From the NCBI GenBank assembly GCA_900548385.1, contig URKJ01000025.1:4684-68683 (forward strand): a stretch of DNA of 64,000 bases. Reading direction: 5' to 3'. This stretch comes from an uncultured bacterium. GTDB lineage: Bacteria; Verrucomicrobiota; Lentisphaeria; Victivallales; UBA1829. Shown piece after piece: positions 25,586-34,804 of the stretch. The notes beneath the pieces are model-generated. The model had not been told where the DNA came from and ran no database searches. It saw only the letters and a program-made list of their open reading frames with translations. Made by a program: the position numbers and the translations under genes. How positions within the stretch are numbered: the first letter of the stretch is position 1; each line of letters begins with the position of its first letter.

Positions 25586-27700
25586 GTGGAATTCCGATGG
25601 CAAAAAATGTTCTCTTTGGCGGTCGCGGCTCTGGTCACGTCCGGTTCGGCGGCGGAACTCAGACTGTTTGCAAATCCCGCCGGAGTCGCGGCGGAATATC
25701 CTATGACGCTTCAAGGGACGGTGCCGGAACGGTGGGGCGGAAAAGGGGTTGTTGTCCGGCAGAACGGTGAGGCGTTCGAGGCGGTTTTGTCCGGTACGGA
25801 TTTATGGCCCGGGTTTGCGCTCCGTCCGGAAAAACAGAAATTCTGGGATTATTCAAAATGGAATCTGCTGCTTGCGGATGTGGAAAATCTGGATGTTCAC
25901 GGTCAGGTGGATGTGCATGGACGCATCTATACCGAATCGCCGGATGGAAAAGTGAAGCGGAGCGTGTATAATACCGTGACGCTGAATCCCGGCGAAAAAC
26001 GGACGTTGAAAATTCCGTTTTCCGATATTGACACTTCGTTCGGAGCGGTTTTACCGGGAGTCGCGGCGGGACCGGGCGGACTTGATATGAAACCGAATAT
26101 TTATGCCGGAAGGGTTGCGTCGCTCTCTTTTTATTCGCGTGCTCCCATCATGTATGCCCGGAACGGAAAGGCGCATCTGCGGATTTCCAACATCCGTTTC
26201 GCGCTCCGGGAAAAGGAAACGGCTCTGCCGGAAAGTTCCGCATCCTTCTTTCCGTTCATTGACCGGTTCGGGCAGTATATTCATGGAAACTGGAGCGGGA
26301 AAATCCGTTCACCGCAGGATTTGAAGGCGCAGCGGAATGCGGAAAAAACGGAGCTTGCCGGAATCCGGCGCATCAGCGGATGGAACCGGTTCGGCGGATG
26401 GATGGACGGTCCGCAGCTCAAGGCAACCGGATTCTTCCGGACGGAAAAGTTCAACGGAAAGTGGTGGCTTGTCGATCCCGACGGCAGACTTTTCCTGTCC
26501 AACGGAATCAATGCTGTTGTTTTCCACAGCGGCACTTCCACAAAGGGGCGCACCGGATGGTTCGCAGAAAATCCGAAGCCGGGGTTCATTGACTTCATGC
26601 AGCGGAATTTACGCATGAAATACGGGGAACCGTTTACGGAAAATCTTCACCGGACTGCTCTGGACCGTCTGGAGGCGTGGGGAATGAATACGGTCGGCGC
26701 CTGGTCGGATCAGGAACTGTACAAAAAGCGGCGGATTCCTTATACGCTGATCCTGAACGACTGGAGCCCGGCGGCTCAAATGGGCAGGATCCGGTTTTAT
26801 GACGCGTTCGATCCTGCGTTCGCCCGAAATCTGGACCGTCTGATGAAGACGCGCTACGCGTGGAGCATCAATGATCCGTGGTGCATCGGATACTTCATCA
26901 ACAATGAACTGCAATACGGGTCGCCGACCAGGTTTGCGGAATATATTCTGACCGCGGACCGGAAAACTCCGGGCAAACAGGAATTCTGCAGACGGCTGAA
27001 GCTGAAATACGGCACAATGGAAAAACTGAACGCCGCATGGGAGGCAAAGTATGCGTCGTGGGATGATTTCCTGACGGCGGACAAACCGAAATTCCAGTCC
27101 ATGAACGAGGCCGCGAAAGCGGATTTGACCGGATTCAACGATGCGCTGACCGAAGAGTTTTTCCGCGTTTCCCGCGATGCCGTGCGGAGAAATGCGCCGA
27201 ATCAGCTGTATCTCGGAGCGCGTCTGCGCGGCACCATGGATATGCGGAAGCCGGGACTGCTGCCGATTGCGGCAAAATACTGCGACGTGGTGAGTGTCAA
27301 CAACTATGCGAACACCATTGCGCATGTGACGGTTGCCGGAGGGATTCCGGATGTGCCGTTCCTGATCGGGGAATTTGCCTTTCAGGTTCCCGGACGCGGC
27401 ATGTTCAATTATACGCTGAGTCCCGCCGGAGTGACGCAGGAGGACCGCGCGGAGGCGTTCCTGCGTTTCTGGCAGGGATTGCTGATGAATCCGAACTATG
27501 TCGGGGCGCACTGGTTCTGTTACCGGGATCAGTTCCTGACCGGAAGGGGAGACGGGGAGAACTATGCGCACGGTTTTGTCGATGTCTGCGATACCCCGTA
27601 CCGGGAAATGGGCAGAATGAGCCGCGAAGTCGCGGAGATGATGTACCGCTTCCGTTTGAACGGGCGGTTGGAACAGCTTTTGAAACAGGAGAAAAAATGA
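25586..27700 (+). CDS. Secreted GH50-like (agarase-type) glycoside hydrolase
   Basis: 704 residues from a GTG start with GAGGT 5 bases upstream; the first ATG in frame, at 25607, lacks a suitable site. A signal peptide ends near SGSAAEL. Residues about 25-210 form a beta-sandwich of CBM type. The TIM barrel begins with ATGFFRTEKFNGKWWLVDP, the typical entry of GH50 beta-agarases. Glu441 in GYFINNELQYG is the expected acid/base and Glu596 in FLIGEFAF the nucleophile. Activity on agarose, porphyran or another beta-galactan is family inference only; related GH42-like enzymes look similar. It is coupled to the downstream pseudopilin by an ATGA overlap. Confidence 0.8.
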   Translation: MEFRWQKMFSLAVAALVTSGSAAELRLFANPAGVAAEYPMTLQGTVPERWGGKGVVVRQNGEAFEAVLSGTDLWPGFALRPEKQKFWDYSKWNLLLADVENLDVHGQVDVHGRIYTESPDGKVKRSVYNTVTLNPGEKRTLKIPFSDIDTSFGAVLPGVAAGPGGLDMKPNIYAGRVASLSFYSRAPIMYARNGKAHLRISNIRFALREKETALPESSASFFPFIDRFGQYIHGNWSGKIRSPQDLKAQRNAEKTELAGIRRISGWNRFGGWMDGPQLKATGFFRTEKFNGKWWLVDPDGRLFLSNGINAVVFHSGTSTKGRTGWFAENPKPGFIDFMQRNLRMKYGEPFTENLHRTALDRLEAWGMNTVGAWSDQELYKKRRIPYTLILNDWSPAAQMGRIRFYDAFDPAFARNLDRLMKTRYAWSINDPWCIGYFINNELQYGSPTRFAEYILTADRKTPGKQEFCRRLKLKYGTMEKLNAAWEAKYASWDDFLTADKPKFQSMNEAAKADLTGFNDALTEEFFRVSRDAVRRNAPNQLYLGARLRGTMDMRKPGLLPIAAKYCDVVSVNNYANTIAHVTVAGGIPDVPFLIGEFAFQVPGRGMFNYTLSPAGVTQEDRAEAFLRFWQGLLMNPNYVGAHWFCYRDQFLTGRGDGENYAHGFVDVCDTPYREMGRMSREVAEMMYRFRLNGRLEQLLKQEKK

Positions 27701-28452
27701 TGAAATTCAAGCATGGAACCTGTCGGTTCACTCTCGTGGAACTCCTCATAGTAGTGGCGATCATCGCTATCCTGGCCGGTCTGCTTCTTCCGGCGCTGAA
27801 AAGCGCACGGGACAAGGCCGTGTCGATTTCCTGCCTCAACAATGCGTCACAGCTGATGAAAGGGCATCTTGCTTATGCGGAAGACAATGACGGTTATATG
27901 ATCGTTTCAATGTATTACGGTTCGCAGATTGAGCCGTGGACGGCTTTTCTGACCCGTGAAGACAGCAGCGCCGGACAGCCGGCAGACGGCAAGGGGTATG
28001 TGACGATGAAGGCGATTCAGTGTCCCGGCAATCCGCGTCCGCCGAGTGCCGGAACCGGGAAATATTCGCTCTATTTCTCTACGCTGGGATTTCTGGCTCT
28101 GACGGATGAATATGTTTCTCCGGGCAGCGATGCACGTCTTTATAAAGGTTTTCTGCACCGGATTCCCGGAAAATACGCGGCGTACAACACCCGGAAGATG
28201 CTCGCGCCGAGCATACACCGGATGGTGGCGGATTCTGTTACCGGAAGCGGAGCGTATAAGGGATTTCCGCACTGGATGTTTCATCCGCGGTATGATTGCA
28301 GCGAGACTGCGCGGACGCATATCCGGCATAACGGGCGTGCCAACTTTGCCTATCTGGACGGACATGCCGGGAGCAATTCGTGGCCGGAACTGAAGAGCGG
28401 GAGCCAGAGATTCCGGATCGCATGGTCGGAAGCTATGACTCCGTTGGAGTGA
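27697..28452 (+). CDS. Pseudopilin-like protein with H-x9-DG tail (251 residues)
   Basis: CRFTLVELLIVVAIIAILAG is a clear prepilin cleavage/methylation motif, with Glu5 of the mature form. The tail HNGRANFAYLDGHAG is a textbook H-x9-DG. AGGAG lies 5 bases before the ATG at 27697, whose codon overlaps the TGA of the GH50-like gene. Translation coupling to the hydrolase argues for a shared job, such as anchoring or exporting it. Confidence 0.88.
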   Translation: MMKFKHGTCRFTLVELLIVVAIIAILAGLLLPALKSARDKAVSISCLNNASQLMKGHLAYAEDNDGYMIVSMYYGSQIEPWTAFLTREDSSAGQPADGKGYVTMKAIQCPGNPRPPSAGTGKYSLYFSTLGFLALTDEYVSPGSDARLYKGFLHRIPGKYAAYNTRKMLAPSIHRMVADSVTGSGAYKGFPHWMFHPRYDCSETARTHIRHNGRANFAYLDGHAGSNSWPELKSGSQRFRIAWSEAMTPLE

Positions 28453-28566
28453 TTTCCCGGAGTTATCCGTAAAATCATATCTTTTTTCCCTGTTTTTCCA
28501 TTCCTTTTTGTTCCGGAGACGTGTATAATACAGACAAAACGGAACATAAACGAAAGGATGGTTTTC

Positions 28567-31167
28567 ATGAAACTGCGGGATGAATATTTGCGGGAGGTGT
28601 CGTTCCCCGTCGGCGGGATCGGCGCCGGATGTATCGGAGTCGCCGGAAACGGACGGCTGATCGACTGGGAGATTTTCAATCAGGCGGGGAAGGGACGGCT
28701 GAACGGGTGTTCTCACTTTGCGGTCCGGGCGGAAAGAAACGGAAAAACGGAAGCGGTCCGCATTCTCAACGGCGACTTGACAAACGCGCTTTCCGGGGAA
28801 CGGGAGGGCCGCGACGCCATGTTCCGGGGATTCGGGTGGGGCCCGGCGGAAGGGACTCTGGGCGGACTTCCCCATTTCCGGAATTGCGAATTCAACGGGG
28901 AATTCCCGGCTGCGGAGCTCTCTTTTTCCGATCCCGCATTCCCTGCGCGAGTGGGCATGACCGCCTGGAGCGCGTTTGTTCCCGGAGAGTCGGATCTCTC
29001 TTCCATGCCTGCCGCGATGTTCGAGATTACGCTGGAAAACACGTCTGCCGGGTCGTGTGATTACACCTGCGCCGCCGTGCTGACCAATCCGTGGAACACC
29101 GGTACCGCGGAAAACCGGGTGGAGCATTGCGGATCCGTTACCCGGCTTCTTCTGCAGAACCGGGTGGAGCGGGACTCCTTTGACTATGGCGAACTGGCGC
29201 TTTCCACGGATGCTCCGGACGTTTCGTTTCAGGAATACTGGTACCGCGGCGGATGGTTCGATTTTCTGGAAGTTTACTGGAATGATTTGAATACGCCCGG
29301 ACGGTTCCGGAACCGGCATTACTCTTCACGGACGGAATGCAGCCATGGAGCGTGTGCCACGGGAAAATGTGACAGCGGACTGCTTGCCGCCCATTTTTCC
29401 CTTGCTCCGCAGGAACGCCGCACGGTCCGTTTCATCATCTCCTGGTATGTTCCGAACCGCCGCAACACCTGGAACGGCAATGTGGAAGAAGAACTCCGGA
29501 TTTCCGGTCTGACGGAGAACCGGTGGAGAAACTATTATACAAAACTCTGCTCCGGTGCGGCGGATGCGGCACAGCAGATTTTTTCCGCCTATGACCGGAT
29601 CCGGGAACGGGTTTTTCTGTTCCGCAAAACTCTGCACGAGAGCACGATCCCGGAAGCGTCGCTTCAGGGGGCGGCGGAAAATCTTGCGGTTCTCGTTTCC
29701 CCGACCTGTTTGCGCGTGGAAGACGGTACATTGTGGGGCTGGGAGGGCGTCGGCCCGGAAAAAGGGTCCTGCGAGGGGAGTTGTCAGCATGTCTGGAATT
29801 ATGCACAGGCTCTGCCCCTGCTGTTTCCCGATCTGGAGCGGAGCATTCGTGAATCGCAGGCGAAATACGGGATCGACGAACACGGCGGCTGGCATTTCCG
29901 TCTGCATCTGCCGCTCGGAATCAAGGCGCAGACAAACTGGATGCGTCCGTGTGTGGACGGCACTTACGGCGAGGTCATGAAACTTTACCGGGAGTGGAAG
30001 ATCTCCGGCGATACCGCATGGCTGAAATCTCTGTGGCCGCTGGTGAAACCGGCGATTGCCTATGCCTGGAGTCCGGAGAATCCGGACCGCTGGGATCCCG
30101 GACGTACCGGCGTGATCTCCGGCCGTCAGCACCATACGCTTGACATGGAACAGTTCGGGGCGTCCGGCTGGCTCAACGGCCATTATCTCGGAGCTCTGAA
30201 AGCCGCGTCGGAAATGGCTCCGGCGTGTGATGATTCCGAATTCGGGCAACTTTGTGCGGATTTGTTTGAACGGGGGCGCGCCTGGTCGGAAGAGCATCTG
30301 TTCAACGGGGAATATTACAGACAGGATGTGGATATTCATGACAATTCCGTTCTTCTTCCGTTTCTTCAGGGCGAGGAGATTCCGGAACGGAATCCTTACT
30401 GGGATCCGGAGCACGGACAGCTCAAATATCAGGTTGCCGACGGCTGCGGCATTGATGCGCATCTCGGACAGTGGCACGCCTCGCTCTACGGGATCGGCGG
30501 GGTCTTTGATCCGGACCGTGTGCATACGACCCTGAATTCGATTTACCGCTTCAACTTCCGTTCCTCCATGCGGGATTTTGCGAATACCTGGCGCATATTT
30601 GCCGTCAACGACGAGGGCGGATGCATAATCTGCACCTGGCCGGAGGGACATGAAAAGCCGGTGATTCCGCTGCCGTACAATTCCGAAGCGATGACGGGAT
30701 TCGAGTGGGCTCTCGCCGCGCATCTGGTCATGGTCGGAGAGACGGAAAAGGGCGAACGGATCGCGCGTGCGGTCCGCGATCGCTACGACGGTTTCAAGCG
30801 CAATCCGTGGAATGAGATTGAGTGCGGGAGCAATTACGCCCGGAGCATGGCGTCGTTTGCGATGCTTCAGGCGTACAGCGGCTTCCGCTATGACATGGTG
30901 CGCGGCATGATCGGTTTCCGTCCGGTTGCGGACGGCGATTTCCGCTGTTTCTGGTCGCTCGGCGTAATCTGGGGGGAATATGAGCGGACAGGAACCGTGC
31001 AGTTGATCCGTATCCTGCACGGTTCGGCGGATTTTTCTGCGTTCGGCATTCTTTCCGGTACGGTTTTGCGGAACGGAATTCCGCTTGCCGGAACGGTTTC
31101 GGCAGAGGAGTGGAACGCGGAATCGCCCGTCCGCGTCGGAGCGGGCGATGTGCTGGAATTCCGGTGA
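28567..31167 (+). CDS. GH116 family glycosidase (GBA2/bile-acid beta-glucosidase-like), cytoplasmic
   Basis: 866 residues from the ATG at 28567 (AAGGA 9 bases upstream). The N-terminal beta domain opens with FPVGGIGAGCIGVAGNG, a GH116 hallmark; the C-terminal (alpha/alpha)6 barrel begins near residue 350. TLDMEQFGASGWLNGHYLGA contains the aspartate expected to serve as acid/base by comparison with GH116 enzymes, and CQHVWNYAQALPLLFP is another conserved patch. No signal peptide, so it would act on imported beta-linked oligosaccharides. It is 114 bases downstream of the pseudopilin and has TATAAT at 28524-28529 as a possible own promoter. Confidence 0.88.
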   Translation: MKLRDEYLREVSFPVGGIGAGCIGVAGNGRLIDWEIFNQAGKGRLNGCSHFAVRAERNGKTEAVRILNGDLTNALSGEREGRDAMFRGFGWGPAEGTLGGLPHFRNCEFNGEFPAAELSFSDPAFPARVGMTAWSAFVPGESDLSSMPAAMFEITLENTSAGSCDYTCAAVLTNPWNTGTAENRVEHCGSVTRLLLQNRVERDSFDYGELALSTDAPDVSFQEYWYRGGWFDFLEVYWNDLNTPGRFRNRHYSSRTECSHGACATGKCDSGLLAAHFSLAPQERRTVRFIISWYVPNRRNTWNGNVEEELRISGLTENRWRNYYTKLCSGAADAAQQIFSAYDRIRERVFLFRKTLHESTIPEASLQGAAENLAVLVSPTCLRVEDGTLWGWEGVGPEKGSCEGSCQHVWNYAQALPLLFPDLERSIRESQAKYGIDEHGGWHFRLHLPLGIKAQTNWMRPCVDGTYGEVMKLYREWKISGDTAWLKSLWPLVKPAIAYAWSPENPDRWDPGRTGVISGRQHHTLDMEQFGASGWLNGHYLGALKAASEMAPACDDSEFGQLCADLFERGRAWSEEHLFNGEYYRQDVDIHDNSVLLPFLQGEEIPERNPYWDPEHGQLKYQVADGCGIDAHLGQWHASLYGIGGVFDPDRVHTTLNSIYRFNFRSSMRDFANTWRIFAVNDEGGCIICTWPEGHEKPVIPLPYNSEAMTGFEWALAAHLVMVGETEKGERIARAVRDRYDGFKRNPWNEIECGSNYARSMASFAMLQAYSGFRYDMVRGMIGFRPVADGDFRCFWSLGVIWGEYERTGTVQLIRILHGSADFSAFGILSGTVLRNGIPLAGTVSAEEWNAESPVRVGAGDVLEFR

Positions 31168-31403
31168 CTCTGTTTACTGATTCATTTTTCGGGCGGGAAT
31201 GAACTGAATTCGGATTTCGTTCCCGTTCCGTGTTTTCCCATGAGTCATGCCGCACGGAAGAAAGAAGAAAATGCGGAAGCGATGGAATTTGATGGAATTC
31301 ATATTGCCCTGTTGAATGTCAATCTGCATGGAGATATATTATGACTGCCGGCAGATTGCCGGGAAGAGCGGGTACATTGATTGTTTGCAGAGGAGGCCGA
31401 TTC

Positions 31404-33374
31404 ATGATAATCAACTGGAATATGTGGAAAGAAGGTCTATCGGGAAAAACGTTTAAGTTCAAAAACGTGGCCGGGCTGTTCCAATATAACGTGGATTCGG
31501 CGTTGTCAAAAGCGGCGACTCTGTTCTGGCTGATGCAAATCCCATGGCTGCTGTATGTGCTGGAACCGCTTTGGGAATCGCGGACCGCCGTGCTCCTTCA
31601 GCTTGTCGGTGTTTTCATGCCGCTTGTCATTTTTGCCGATACGGTGCTGATTATGATTGGATTTGCCGTTCTGCAAAACCAATTCTGTTCCGTTCTGTTC
31701 AGAGAGCGTGGAGAAATGCTTTCGCTGCAAAACAGGATTTTTCTCTGGATCCCGGTTCTTCGCTATTGGGTTCTCTACCGTCTGCTTTCCGGTTCCGCCC
31801 GGATTCCTGTTCTGACGATGATCGCCGGAGCGGTGATGTTCTGGGGGATTGCGATACTGGCAGGTCCGTTGAATCCGCTGCCTCTGCTGTCGCTCACTGT
31901 GAGCATCGGTGCGTGGCTTTGGGGGGCGAAACGGTTGTCAAACGGGGAGATCAAATGTTCCCAGTATGTATTCGGCGGACTGCTTCTTGTTCTGTTTGCG
32001 GTATCCCTGTTGGCTGCTTATGGTGTTTTTTACCGGACAAAGGTGGAAATCGGGAAGGAAAACTCTGTGCTGCAGGCGGAAAAAATCCCAGTGTCCCGCG
32101 AAGGATTGAAGCAGCTGTTTTATCAGGGGAGGGGTCCGAATGCGGAATTCAGAAAGCTCGTGGATCGTTATGCGGTTCCTTCCGTCAACCCCGGATTGAG
32201 CTGTTTGGATTCCGCCGGCGGATATTATAAAATGTCGGAGAGTGAGCGTAACGAATTAAGAGCGTATCTGGCGGGACCGGAGAGTCGTGAGGATTTCAAG
32301 AATCTTGAAACGTTGATTTCATCCGGGGAAAGTTTGAAATATGCGCTGGATGTATCGAATGGGGCTTTGTACGAACTCAGTCTGCCGCACTTGAATTATT
32401 ATCGTTCCGTCATGCGTTATTTCAGTTCCCGGATCATGATCGCTCTGGAAGACGGAAAGCCTGCCGAGGCGATGCGGCTTTTCCGGCTGGCAGACACATT
32501 TCAGGATACGGTTCTGCAAGGGGAGTTTCTGATTGGAACTCTGATCGGGTTCGGGTGCGAAAAGATCCGGAGCGAGGCCATCGGGGCGATGTTGGGGAGC
32601 GGACTGCTGTCGGACGCCGATTTGCGGGAACTGCTGGAGCTGAACCGCAACCGGGAAGAAAAAATCCGGTCGTCCGCTCTGACCGGTCTGCGTGCAGAGG
32701 CGTACAGCATCATTGATATTATGTCGTCTGTAAACCTCAGATTTATAAAATTGCTGCTGGCTGTCCTGGATAATTCACAAGGGTCCTGGGAAGACTCTCT
32801 GCTGAATTTCCTGTATCGGGGCAAGACGGATTTCCCGACGCCGCCGTGCTTGTGGTCCGATGTGATCCAGAAGCGTTATCTGCTTTCCGTCATGCGTCAT
32901 CAGTTGGCGTTGATACGATATTTCGGTAATCCTGACCCGCGGCGCGAAGCCCTGCGCGACAGTGTGAAGAGGGAGCTTGCGATACGGGAAGTTTATGTGG
33001 AAAAAATGATATTGCCGGATTATTTCCCAGTTGAACGCAGACTCCACCGTGAGCTCACCAACAACCGCATGACGTCGCTGGGAATACAGATCGAACAATT
33101 CCGTCGGAAGCACGGAAAACTGCCGGAGACATTGGAAGCGCTTGGAGTGGAACTTCCGGTGGATGCGCAAAGCGGCGGAGCGATCCGTTATGAAAAATTC
33201 AAAACGTGGGAATGGAATGACGGAAACCGCAGGAATTCCCGCGAATTGCCCGGCTGGATGCTTTCCGCTCCGTCACATCCGGGCGATGGCTCGAATAAAA
33301 AACTGCGCGATTGTTTTAAGGTCATTACTCAGTGGCCCGTTCCTCCTGTGGATCGGAAAGTCCCGGCGGGATAA
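31404..33374 (+). CDS. Membrane protein of unknown function (656 residues)
   Basis: The start at 31404 has AGGAGG 7 bases upstream; the frame is open further up but without a site. Six or so hydrophobic helices fill residues about 35-215 (for example LLYVLEPLW, VGVFMPLVIFADTVLIMIGF, VFGGLLLVLFAVSLLAAYGVF). The C-terminal 430 residues are soluble and mostly helical. The region near residues 570-600 (RLHRELTNNRMTSLGIQIEQ followed by a LPETLEALG segment) resembles the tail of proteins in planctomycetes and relatives that carry a pseudopilin-like 'KxPxxLxxL' repeat. I do not recognise a named family. Confidence 0.6.
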   Translation: MIINWNMWKEGLSGKTFKFKNVAGLFQYNVDSALSKAATLFWLMQIPWLLYVLEPLWESRTAVLLQLVGVFMPLVIFADTVLIMIGFAVLQNQFCSVLFRERGEMLSLQNRIFLWIPVLRYWVLYRLLSGSARIPVLTMIAGAVMFWGIAILAGPLNPLPLLSLTVSIGAWLWGAKRLSNGEIKCSQYVFGGLLLVLFAVSLLAAYGVFYRTKVEIGKENSVLQAEKIPVSREGLKQLFYQGRGPNAEFRKLVDRYAVPSVNPGLSCLDSAGGYYKMSESERNELRAYLAGPESREDFKNLETLISSGESLKYALDVSNGALYELSLPHLNYYRSVMRYFSSRIMIALEDGKPAEAMRLFRLADTFQDTVLQGEFLIGTLIGFGCEKIRSEAIGAMLGSGLLSDADLRELLELNRNREEKIRSSALTGLRAEAYSIIDIMSSVNLRFIKLLLAVLDNSQGSWEDSLLNFLYRGKTDFPTPPCLWSDVIQKRYLLSVMRHQLALIRYFGNPDPRREALRDSVKRELAIREVYVEKMILPDYFPVERRLHRELTNNRMTSLGIQIEQFRRKHGKLPETLEALGVELPVDAQSGGAIRYEKFKTWEWNDGNRRNSRELPGWMLSAPSHPGDGSNKKLRDCFKVITQWPVPPVDRKVPAG

Positions 33375-33414
33375 TAACAGGGATTTCCGTTTGCAGAACG
33401 GAGGGGAAGAAAAA

Positions 33415-33441
33415 GGGGACCTGATGAAGATCCGGGTCCCC
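33415..33441 (-). terminator. Intrinsic terminator between convergent genes
   Basis: GGGGACC (33415-33421) and GGTCCCC (33435-33441) form a 7-bp GC stem; read on the minus strand it is followed by TTTTTC (33414 downwards). It ends the small secreted-protein gene and may also serve the plus-strand membrane protein gene. Confidence 0.65.
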
Positions 33442-33458
33442 GATGATAAATGGACGGC

Positions 33459-33707
33459 TCAGAGAAGTCCCTGATCAATCAGCTGCTGATCACGTTTTTT
33501 CTGCTGGTCCAACACTTTTCCGGTTGCGCGTTTGATGATGTTCTGATTCTGCCTGACCGGAGCGGCGTCGTTTTTCTGTTCGTTTGCGCTGCATTTCGCT
33601 TTTGCAGCGGCCGGGGCTTTGGCAGCGGCTTTCTGTGCAGGTTCCGCCGCGCAGAGAGTGCCGGCAGAGAGCATCATGGCCGCCAGAGTAATAGCAAACA
33701 GTTTCAT
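33459..33707 (-). CDS. Small secreted alanine/lysine-rich protein
   Basis: 82 residues: MKLFAITLAAMMLSAGTLCAA is a good signal peptide, possibly with a lipobox-like LCAA at its end, followed by a charged low-complexity segment (AAAKAPAAAKAKC) and a polar helix IIKRATGKVLDQQKKRDQQLID. AGGA lies 11 bases upstream of the ATG and a terminator follows. Function is unknown; such proteins are often periplasmic or envelope-associated. Confidence 0.65.
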   Translation of the reverse strand: MKLFAITLAAMMLSAGTLCAAEPAQKAAAKAPAAAKAKCSANEQKNDAAPVRQNQNIIKRATGKVLDQQKKRDQQLIDQGLL

Positions 33708-33850
33708 GATTTTCTCAATCCTTTTTTTCTTTTTACGTTTTCTGCTTCTCTTTATCAGAGCCTTCTGAAACAATATAACCGCAGTTCCGGTTTTATCAAG
33801 CGAAACTGCGGTACTGTTTTCATTTTTCCGTTTTCCGGCGGAATCCGGGC

Positions 33851-34804
33851 TTACCGCTCTTCCGGAAGCTCCGTCAGAATCGGAAGTTTCCATTCCGGGC
33901 GTTTGCGGAACGGGGTTTTGAACGAACGTTTCAGCACGCCCTGTTCCTCCAGATGGATATAGCACGCCATATCGCAGGCGCGCCCGCAGATGCTGGAGCG
34001 ATAGGCATGTTTGATCGGCGGATAGAAAAAGGTTTCGTCGATGATCTGTTTTGCCCGCTCCGGCGACAGTTTCGCTTCTCCCGCGATGATCGCCAGCCGG
34101 TCCGGTTCGTTGATGTACGCATCCGGCGGCATGAACGGATTTTTGGTCATGTTTGCGCCGACATAGTAGGCGGCACACTGCCAGCGGTCCAGGGCGCCGT
34201 CTCTGCCGATGGCGTGTCCGGGACATGCTTCCGCGCATTTGCCGCAGCGGTCGCAAAGATGCGGCGTCACAAGCGGTGTTTCCGGCAGTTCCGCATCGGT
34301 CAGAATAAAGCAGAAACGCTGGAACGGTCCGAAATCATCGGTGAGGAGGGCGCCGGAGAAGCCGCGTTCGGCAAGGCCGCACAGAATGGCGGCTTCGTCG
34401 AAATCAAGCTGATGTTCCGCCGTTTTGCCGCGATAAATTTCCGAATAATTGATCTCCGGATTGGTGCCGTTTTCGCTCTGCATGACGGTTTGATTGCGTT
34501 TCTGGGGGAGCGCTTCAAATCCGGCGTCTTCCAGGACCGCGCAGGCGCGCAGCATCGCCATCGGCATGACGGTTTCTTCGATGGTTTCGACTCCGGTGGT
34601 CGTGTACTGATAATAGGTGGAGCCTTCCTCGATGCCGCGATAGGATCCGCGCAGAACACGGAACGCAATGCCGATTACGGTTTTGGTTCCGGGGAGAATC
34701 GTTTCGGCGGCGGAGTTGCGGAAACGGCCGATTCCGCCGAATCCGACGAGGTCGGCACCATGCGCTTTCAGCGTCTCGGTAATTCGTTCTTTCAGCGTAT
34801 TCAT
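33851..34804 (-). CDS. QueG/reductive-dehalogenase-like 4Fe-4S protein, paralogue 3
   Basis: 317 residues from the ATG at 34804 (AAGGA 8 bases upstream), overlapping the previous stop as ATGA. The N-terminal half has the fold signature shared by epoxyqueuosine reductase and reductive dehalogenases (GADLVGFGGIGRF, LPGTKTVIGIAFRV, FGPFQRFCFILTD). Cys184/187/190/194 make a ferredoxin CxxCxxCxxxCP motif; Cys273/277/281 with Cys210 in RWQCAAYY are placed to hold a second cluster. It is last in a four-gene operon with two paralogues and a U32-like protein. In QueG the N-terminal half binds cobalamin; whether that holds here is open. True queG function is unlikely given three tandem copies. Confidence 0.75.
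   Translation of the reverse strand: MNTLKERITETLKAHGADLVGFGGIGRFRNSAAETILPGTKTVIGIAFRVLRGSYRGIEEGSTYYQYTTTGVETIEETVMPMAMLRACAVLEDAGFEALPQKRNQTVMQSENGTNPEINYSEIYRGKTAEHQLDFDEAAILCGLAERGFSGALLTDDFGPFQRFCFILTDAELPETPLVTPHLCDRCGKCAEACPGHAIGRDGALDRWQCAAYYVGANMTKNPFMPPDAYINEPDRLAIIAGEAKLSPERAKQIIDETFFYPPIKHAYRSSICGRACDMACYIHLEEQGVLKRSFKTPFRKRPEWKLPILTELPEER

Noticed and set aside
28510..28545. GTTCCG/CGGAAC inverted repeat around a TATAAT before the GH116 gene
   Set aside because: Arms are only 6 bases with a 24-base gap and no -35 match; too weak to list as an operator.
27907..31020. Long minus-strand ORFs opposite the pseudopilin and GH116 genes
   Set aside because: Arise from codon bias of GC-rich genes; arginine/proline-rich without domains.
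33459..34256. Long minus frame of 265 residues joining the small secreted protein to upstream sequence
   Set aside because: The N-terminal part is a shadow of the QueG-like paralogue 3 gene in another frame; only the part from 33707 has a signal peptide and a fitting SD.
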